From Nocardioidaceae bacterium (GTDB taxonomy: Bacteria; Actinomycetota; Actinomycetes; Propionibacteriales; Nocardioidaceae): DNA of 18,843 nucleotides. Below, piece after piece: positions 15,237 through 18,843 of this stretch. The notes beneath the pieces are model-generated. The model was given only the letters and a program-made list of their open reading frames with translations, made no database searches and was not told the origin of the DNA. The stretch is from the NCBI GenBank assembly GCA_025966335.1, contig JAICRS010000025.1, forward strand, positions 1 to 18,843. Direction: 5' to 3'. Numbering within the stretch: the first letter of the stretch is position 1; every line of letters starts with the position of its first letter. Made by a program: the position numbers and the translations under genes.

Positions 15237-16442
15237 GGCCGGGACCACGTTCCCGGTGACCTCGCCCAGGGCGATCCGCCCGAGCCGGCCGGGGGCGGTG
15301 GCCCGGATCGTGACCGTGTCCCCGTCCTCGAGGAAGGCCCGCTCCCGACCACCGGCGGTGAACGGCTCCTTGCCGCCCCACGACAGCTCCAGGAAGGAGC
15401 CGCGCTGGTCCGGGCGCGGTCCGCTGACGGTGCCCGAGGCGAACAGGTCACCGACCCGCAACGAGGCCCCGTTGACGGTCAGGTGCGCCAGCATCTGCGC
15501 GGGGGACCAGTACATCGAGGCGTACGGCGGTCGCGCCACCACCTCGCCGTTGAGCTCCACCTCGAAGTCGATGTCGTAGCCGGCGCCCGGACCGACCCGC
15601 AGGTAGTCCAGCGGCTCGGGCTCCTGGCCGGGCAGGTCGACGCGGGCCGGCTCCAGGGCCTCGAGCGGGGTGACCCAGGCCGCCACCGAGGTCGCGAACG
15701 ACTTGCCGAGGAACGGTCCGAGCGGGACGTACTCCCACGCCTGGATGTCGCGCGCGGACCAGTCGTTGAGCGGCACCACGCCGAAGACATGGTCGGTGAA
15801 CGCCTCGACAGGCACCTGGTGACCCAGCTCGCTGGGGGCGCCGACCACGAAGCCCAGCTCGGCCTCGATGTCGAGCCGCTCCGAGGCTCCGTAGGTCGGG
15901 GCATCCGCGGTCGGCGGCTTCCGCTGTCCTGAGGGCCGGCGTACCTGCGTGCCGGAGACCACCACCGTGCCGGCGCGACCGTGGTAGCCGACCGGAAGGT
16001 GCCGCCAGTTCGGCAGCAGCGGCTCGGCGTCGGGCCGGAAGATCTTGCCGACGTTGCCGGCATGGTCCAGCGAGCAGTAGAAGTCGACGTAGTCGGCGAC
16101 GGTGACCGGCAGATGCATGGTGACCTCGTCGACCGGCACCAGCATCGGCTCGACGAGCGGGCGCTCGGCCTCGTCGGTGAGCAGGCTGGTCACCCATCGG
16201 CGCACGGACGACCAGGCCGGCTTGCCCATCGCCATCAGGGGATTGAGGTCGGTGGCCTCGAAGGCGTGCGCCACCTCGAGCATCTCCCCGGCCGCCACCG
16301 GTGCCAGGTCGAGCACGAGGTCGCCGATGCGTACGCCGACGCGTGGCTCCTCGTCGTCGTGGGAGAAGACCCCGTAGGGCAGGTTGTCGACGTCGAAGAG
16401 GGAGCCGGATGCGCCCTCCACCCAGCTGGTCGGCTCGGTCAT
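15231..16442 (-). CDS. fahA: Fumarylacetoacetase
   Basis: A 403-aa enzyme that splits fumarylacetoacetate to fumarate and acetoacetate, the last step of homogentisate breakdown. An N-terminal SH3-like domain (to about 110) with NLPYGVFS precedes the catalytic beta-roll. By comparison with the mouse enzyme, metal and active-site residues are Asp120 and His127 (DYVDFYCSLDHA), Tyr153 (GYHGR), Glu193 and Glu195 (DIEAELG), Asp227 (NDWSARD), Lys247 (GKSF) and Glu352 (LELSW). The match is strong and full length. The ATG overlaps the stop of the upstream unknown gene by 4 nt (ATGA), so translation is coupled. The longer frame upstream lacks family sequence and lies over that gene. Confidence 0.96.
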   Translation of the reverse strand: MTEPTSWVEGASGSLFDVDNLPYGVFSHDDEEPRVGVRIGDLVLDLAPVAAGEMLEVAHAFEATDLNPLMAMGKPAWSSVRRWVTSLLTDEAERPLVEPMLVPVDEVTMHLPVTVADYVDFYCSLDHAGNVGKIFRPDAEPLLPNWRHLPVGYHGRAGTVVVSGTQVRRPSGQRKPPTADAPTYGASERLDIEAELGFVVGAPSELGHQVPVEAFTDHVFGVVPLNDWSARDIQAWEYVPLGPFLGKSFATSVAAWVTPLEALEPARVDLPGQEPEPLDYLRVGPGAGYDIDFEVELNGEVVARPPYASMYWSPAQMLAHLTVNGASLRVGDLFASGTVSGPRPDQRGSFLELSWGGKEPFTAGGRERAFLEDGDTVTIRATAPGRLGRIALGEVTGNVVPAR

Positions 16443-17383
16443 GCTGGCTCCAGGGGTAGGTCGGGGAGAAGGTCGAGGTGAACCAGGTCCTGCAGCGGCT
16501 CGCGGACGCTGCAGGACCCGAACGAGGTGAACCACCGGCGGGCGGAGGCGAGCGATGCCGGACCGGCGTCCTCGATCAGCCGCCGGAGCTCCGCCGGCTC
16601 GGTCAGCTCGAGCACGGCCGTGACCCGTTCGGTGTCCGCGCCGTCGAGGCTGGCCCGGGTGGCCAGCAGCACGTTGAGGAACCCGTGGTGCTCGAAGCCG
16701 GTCTCCGGGTCCCGGTGCCGGACCGCGTTGTGCAGTCCTGCCGTGCACTTGAACGGCAGCTCGCGGTCCAGGGACGCCTCGATGCAGGTGGCGAGCTCCC
16801 TCGCTGTCGGGAACGCGTCGGCGCTGACTCCTCCGGTGCGGAACTTCAGCCGCAGGTCCATCGCCGCCACCTCGTCGAGGGCGGCGAGCCAGGAGTGGCT
16901 CGGGGGGCCGTCGGACAGCCGCGGCGGCTCGACGTACACGTCGGCCTCACCGGGAAGGTGGCCGTCGGCCACCAGCTGGTCGACGGCGGTCGTCATCCGC
17001 CGGGCGTTGTGCTCGAGGTCGGCCTCGTCCCGCAGCGCCACCTCCACCGCGCGCAGCCCGAGGCAGTCCTCGCGACCGGCCCAACGGACCGCGGGCTCGA
17101 TGGCGCCGGCGCCGCCGGTGACCACCACGCCGACCGCGAGGGGCGGCGCCGCCTCCTGCGGAGAGGGGTCGGGCCGGAGCAGGGCGATCAGCTCGGGGAG
17201 CCGGGTGTCACTGACCACGAACGGCCCGAGCAGGCCGGCGTGCGCTGCCGCCCGGTGGCTGCGATGCTCCTCGACGGCCCGGGGCAACGGGGCGTTCCCG
17301 GGCGGGAAGATCGCCGCGTCGTCGACCAGTGCGCGGTACTCCTCCGGCAGCGCGGACGGGTTCGGATCTGGAATGGTTGACAC
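16439..17383 (-). CDS. Uncharacterised protein between hmgA and fahA in the homogentisate locus
   Basis: A 314-aa cytosolic protein with no signal or membrane segment. I recognise no named family. Conspicuous motifs are DDAAIFPPG (21-29), PPLAVGVVVTG (80-90), LKFRTGG (179-185), FKCTAGLHNAVRH (211-223), HHGFLNVLLA (232-241) and SFGSCSVREP (287-296). Alternating strand and helix segments suggest an alpha/beta, possibly TIM-barrel, fold; I recall similar unannotated proteins near homogentisate genes. Lys212, the two Cys (213, 291) and His218, 223, 232 and 233 are candidate active residues. It is the first gene of a two-gene operon with fahA, sharing an ATGA overlap. GTG 17383 is chosen because TAGTGT lies 7 nt upstream and no ribosome site is present. 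A role in the maleylacetoacetate step is a hypothesis. A long open frame continuing to 18508 is antisense to hmgA. Confidence 0.85.
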   Translation of the reverse strand: MSTIPDPNPSALPEEYRALVDDAAIFPPGNAPLPRAVEEHRSHRAAAHAGLLGPFVVSDTRLPELIALLRPDPSPQEAAPPLAVGVVVTGGAGAIEPAVRWAGREDCLGLRAVEVALRDEADLEHNARRMTTAVDQLVADGHLPGEADVYVEPPRLSDGPPSHSWLAALDEVAAMDLRLKFRTGGVSADAFPTARELATCIEASLDRELPFKCTAGLHNAVRHRDPETGFEHHGFLNVLLATRASLDGADTERVTAVLELTEPAELRRLIEDAGPASLASARRWFTSFGSCSVREPLQDLVHLDLLPDLPLEPA

Positions 17384-17390
17384 CTCGTCG

Positions 17391-17396
17391 ACACTA
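17391..17396 (-). promoter_or_regulatory. -10 element TAGTGT, leaderless start of the unknown-fahA operon
   Basis: On the minus strand TAGTGT fits TANNNT and is followed by 7 nt and then GTG 17383. The operator at 17413-17432 covers the position of its -35 region. Confidence 0.45.
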
Positions 17397-17412
17397 ACGC
17401 ATCGTTGTCGTG

Positions 17413-17432
17413 AACGGACATGTCTGTCCGTT
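17413..17432. promoter_or_regulatory. Palindromic operator in the hmgA divergent promoter region
   Basis: AACGGACA (17413-17420) and TGTCCGTT (17425-17432) are perfect 8-bp arms around TGTC. The size and symmetry fit a TetR- or MarR-type site. It overlaps the -35 region of the minus-strand operon. For hmgA it lies between a possible -35 TTGTCG (17405-17410) and a possible -10 around 17430-17436 (TTAAT). A third partial half-site GGACA is at 17438-17442. One repressor here could shut both operons. Confidence 0.7.
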
Positions 17433-17461
17433 AATAGGACAGTAAGTGAGCACCGGAGAAG

Positions 17462-17465
17462 CGAG
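17462..17465 (+). promoter_or_regulatory. Ribosome binding site of hmgA
   Basis: GAGG lies 8 nt before ATG 17474 and supports that start; a second GGAG at 17455-17458 is too far away. Confidence 0.6.
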
Positions 17466-17473
17466 GCACAGCC

Positions 17474-18673
17474 ATGGCCCACTACCGGCAGGTCGGCGTC
17501 ATCCCGGCGAAGCGGCACACCCAGTTCCGCACGGACCAGGGCGGGCTGCACTACGAGGAGCTGATGGGCGAGGAAGGCTTCTCCTCCGACTCGTCGTTGC
17601 TCTACCACCGTGGCGTGCCGTCGGCGATCGTGGACAGCCAGGTCTGGGAGCTCGCGGACCTCGGCACCACCGCGAACCATCCGCTGAAGCCACGGCACCT
17701 CAAGCTGCACTCGCTGTTCGAGGACAACGCCTGGAAGGCGCTCGACCCTGTCGAGGGCCGCAGGCTGGTGCTCGGCAACGCCGACGTCCGCATCTCCTAC
17801 GTGGTGGCGGGTGAGACCTCTCCCTACTACCGCAACGCGATCGGCGACGAGTGCGTCTTCGTCCAGGAGGGCGAGGGGGTCGTCGAGACGGTCTTCGGCG
17901 CGCTGCCCTTCCGGACCGGTGACTACGTGGTGATCCCGCGGGCGACCACGCACCGCTGGGTACCGACCGGGATGCTGCGGGCCTACGTGATCGAGGCGAA
18001 CAGCCACATCGCCCCACCGAAGCGGTACCTCTCGCGCTACGGCCAGCTCCTCGAGCACGCGCCGTACTGCGAGCGTGACCTCGACGGCCCCACCGAGCCG
18101 CTGCTGGTGGACGGGACCGACGTCGAGGTGCTGGTCAAGCACCGCGGCAACGGTGCGGGCGGGATCGTCGGGAGCCGGCTGACCTGTCCGACGCATCCGT
18201 TCGACGTGGTCGGCTGGGACGGGTGCCTGTATCCCTACACCTTCAACGTGGAGGACTTCGAGCCGATCACCGGCCGCGTCCACCAGCCGCCGCCGGTGCA
18301 CCAGGTGTTCGAGGGCCACAACTTCGTGGTGTGCAACTTCGTGCCCCGCAAGGTGGACTACCACCCGCTGGCCGTCCCGGTGCCGTACTACCACTCCAAC
18401 GTGGACTCCGACGAGGTCATGTTCTACTGCGCCGGCGACTACGAGGCCCGCAAGGGGTCGGGCATCGGCCAGGGCTCGGTGTCGCTGCACCCGGGCGGGC
18501 ACGCCCACGGTCCCCAGCCGGGCGCGATCGAGCGCAGCCTCGGGGTCGAGTTCTTCGACGAGCTGGCCGTGATGGTGGACACGTTCCGCCCGCTGGAACT
18601 GGGCGAGGGCGGGCAGGCGGTCGACGACGGGGCCTACGCCTGGACCTGGTCGGGCCGGGGGCCGGCCCGGTGA
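17474..18673 (+). CDS. hmgA: Homogentisate 1,2-dioxygenase
   Basis: A 399-aa iron enzyme that opens the ring of homogentisate to give maleylacetoacetate. The cupin-like N-terminal domain includes GETSPYYRNAIGDECVFVQEGEG (about 113-135) and TGDYVVIPRATTHRW. The C-terminal domain has the iron site: His307 (PYYHSNVDSDE), an acidic ligand at Asp313 or Glu314, and His345 (GGHAHGPQPG). The spacing differs by one or two residues from the human enzyme, as I recall for bacterial short forms. It is cytosolic. ATG 17474 has a GAGG ribosome site. The stop overlaps the next gene by 4 nt (GTGA), so translation is coupled to the second FAH-like gene. Confidence 0.94.
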   Translation: MAHYRQVGVIPAKRHTQFRTDQGGLHYEELMGEEGFSSDSSLLYHRGVPSAIVDSQVWELADLGTTANHPLKPRHLKLHSLFEDNAWKALDPVEGRRLVLGNADVRISYVVAGETSPYYRNAIGDECVFVQEGEGVVETVFGALPFRTGDYVVIPRATTHRWVPTGMLRAYVIEANSHIAPPKRYLSRYGQLLEHAPYCERDLDGPTEPLLVDGTDVEVLVKHRGNGAGGIVGSRLTCPTHPFDVVGWDGCLYPYTFNVEDFEPITGRVHQPPPVHQVFEGHNFVVCNFVPRKVDYHPLAVPVPYYHSNVDSDEVMFYCAGDYEARKGSGIGQGSVSLHPGGHAHGPQPGAIERSLGVEFFDELAVMVDTFRPLELGEGGQAVDDGAYAWTWSGRGPAR

Positions 18674-18843
18674 CGTCCTGGGCGCCCGCCGGTCATCCGT
18701 TCGGCCCGCAGACGCTCCCGTACGGGTCGATGGTCGGACCGGACGGCCAGGCCCGCGCCGTCGTGGCGATCGGCGACCACCTGCTCGACCTCACCGCCGC
18801 CTGGCCCGCGCTGTCGCCGCGGTGGCCGGACCTGTTCGCCGCC
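18670..18843 (+). CDS. Second fumarylacetoacetase-like protein, N-terminal fragment (cut by window end)
   Basis: 58 codons are visible, still open at the last base. GTG 18670 overlaps the hmgA stop by 4 nt. The translated start has FGPQTLPYGSMV followed by AVVAIGDHLLDLTAAW, the same order as LPYGVFS and VRIGDLVLDLAPVA in the fumarylacetoacetase at 15231-16442. It therefore appears to be an FAH N-terminal domain. It is a different sequence, not a duplicate copy, so it may be a paralogue with another substrate. Only the first domain can be seen, so the catalytic residues cannot be checked. Confidence 0.75.
   Translation, partial: MTSWAPAGHPFGPQTLPYGSMVGPDGQARAVVAIGDHLLDLTAAWPALSPRWPDLFAA

Noticed and set aside
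16439..18508. A single 689-aa minus-strand protein (fusion of the unknown gene with an upstream part)
   Set aside because: The part above 17383 is antisense to hmgA and crosses the divergent promoter and operator; only the segment from GTG 17383 has protein-like sequence.

Overview
The window reads as chromosomal DNA of a high-GC Gram-positive actinomycete, most like Nocardioides or a relative. The support is the third-position GC bias, actinobacterial families such as DUF3039, GTG/TTG starts, apparent leaderless promoters with a TANNNT -10 element, and an actinobacterial-style c-di-AMP riboswitch before a cell-wall hydrolase. The genus is inferred, not demonstrated. No rRNA, tRNA, insertion sequence, prophage or CRISPR array was seen. 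Genes are closely packed and base composition looks even throughout.

Left part (1-5300). The window opens inside the 3' end of a ydaO-type c-di-AMP riboswitch feeding a secreted NlpC/P60 peptidase. A DUF3048 lipoprotein follows, converging on a TetR-family regulator. Divergent from the TetR gene is a small helical protein of unknown function. Its promoter carries two 15-bp palindromes that mirror each other, and the gene ends in a strong 17-bp-stem terminator. Next come an ACT-domain NAD-malic enzyme and an overlapping YqgE/AlgH gene. A gene chain then begins: DUF3039 zinc-binding protein, secreted M43-type metalloprotease, superfamily 2 helicase, joined by two 4-nt GTGA overlaps.

Middle (8100-14300). 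An IclR regulator converges on an orphan MsiK/UgpC-type sugar ABC ATPase with no permease or binding protein beside it. An Lrp/AsnC regulator is divergent from 4-hydroxyphenylpyruvate dioxygenase (hppD). A complete polar amino-acid ABC importer (binding lipoprotein, permease, ATPase) converges on hppD. It is followed by a divergent MEDS-domain plus HATPase anti-sigma-like protein with a strong ribosome binding site and a TTG start.

Right end (15231-18843). This is a homogentisate pathway locus. On the minus strand an uncharacterised 314-aa protein is translationally coupled to fumarylacetoacetase. On the plus strand homogentisate 1,2-dioxygenase is coupled to a second FAH-like gene cut by the window end. 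The two operons share a 177-bp divergent region or less, with a 20-bp palindrome placed to control both. Together with hppD this gives tyrosine to fumarate plus acetoacetate, except that no recognisable glutathione-dependent maleylacetoacetate isomerase is present. The uncharacterised gene is the leading candidate for that step or an accessory one, and is the most interesting item in the window.
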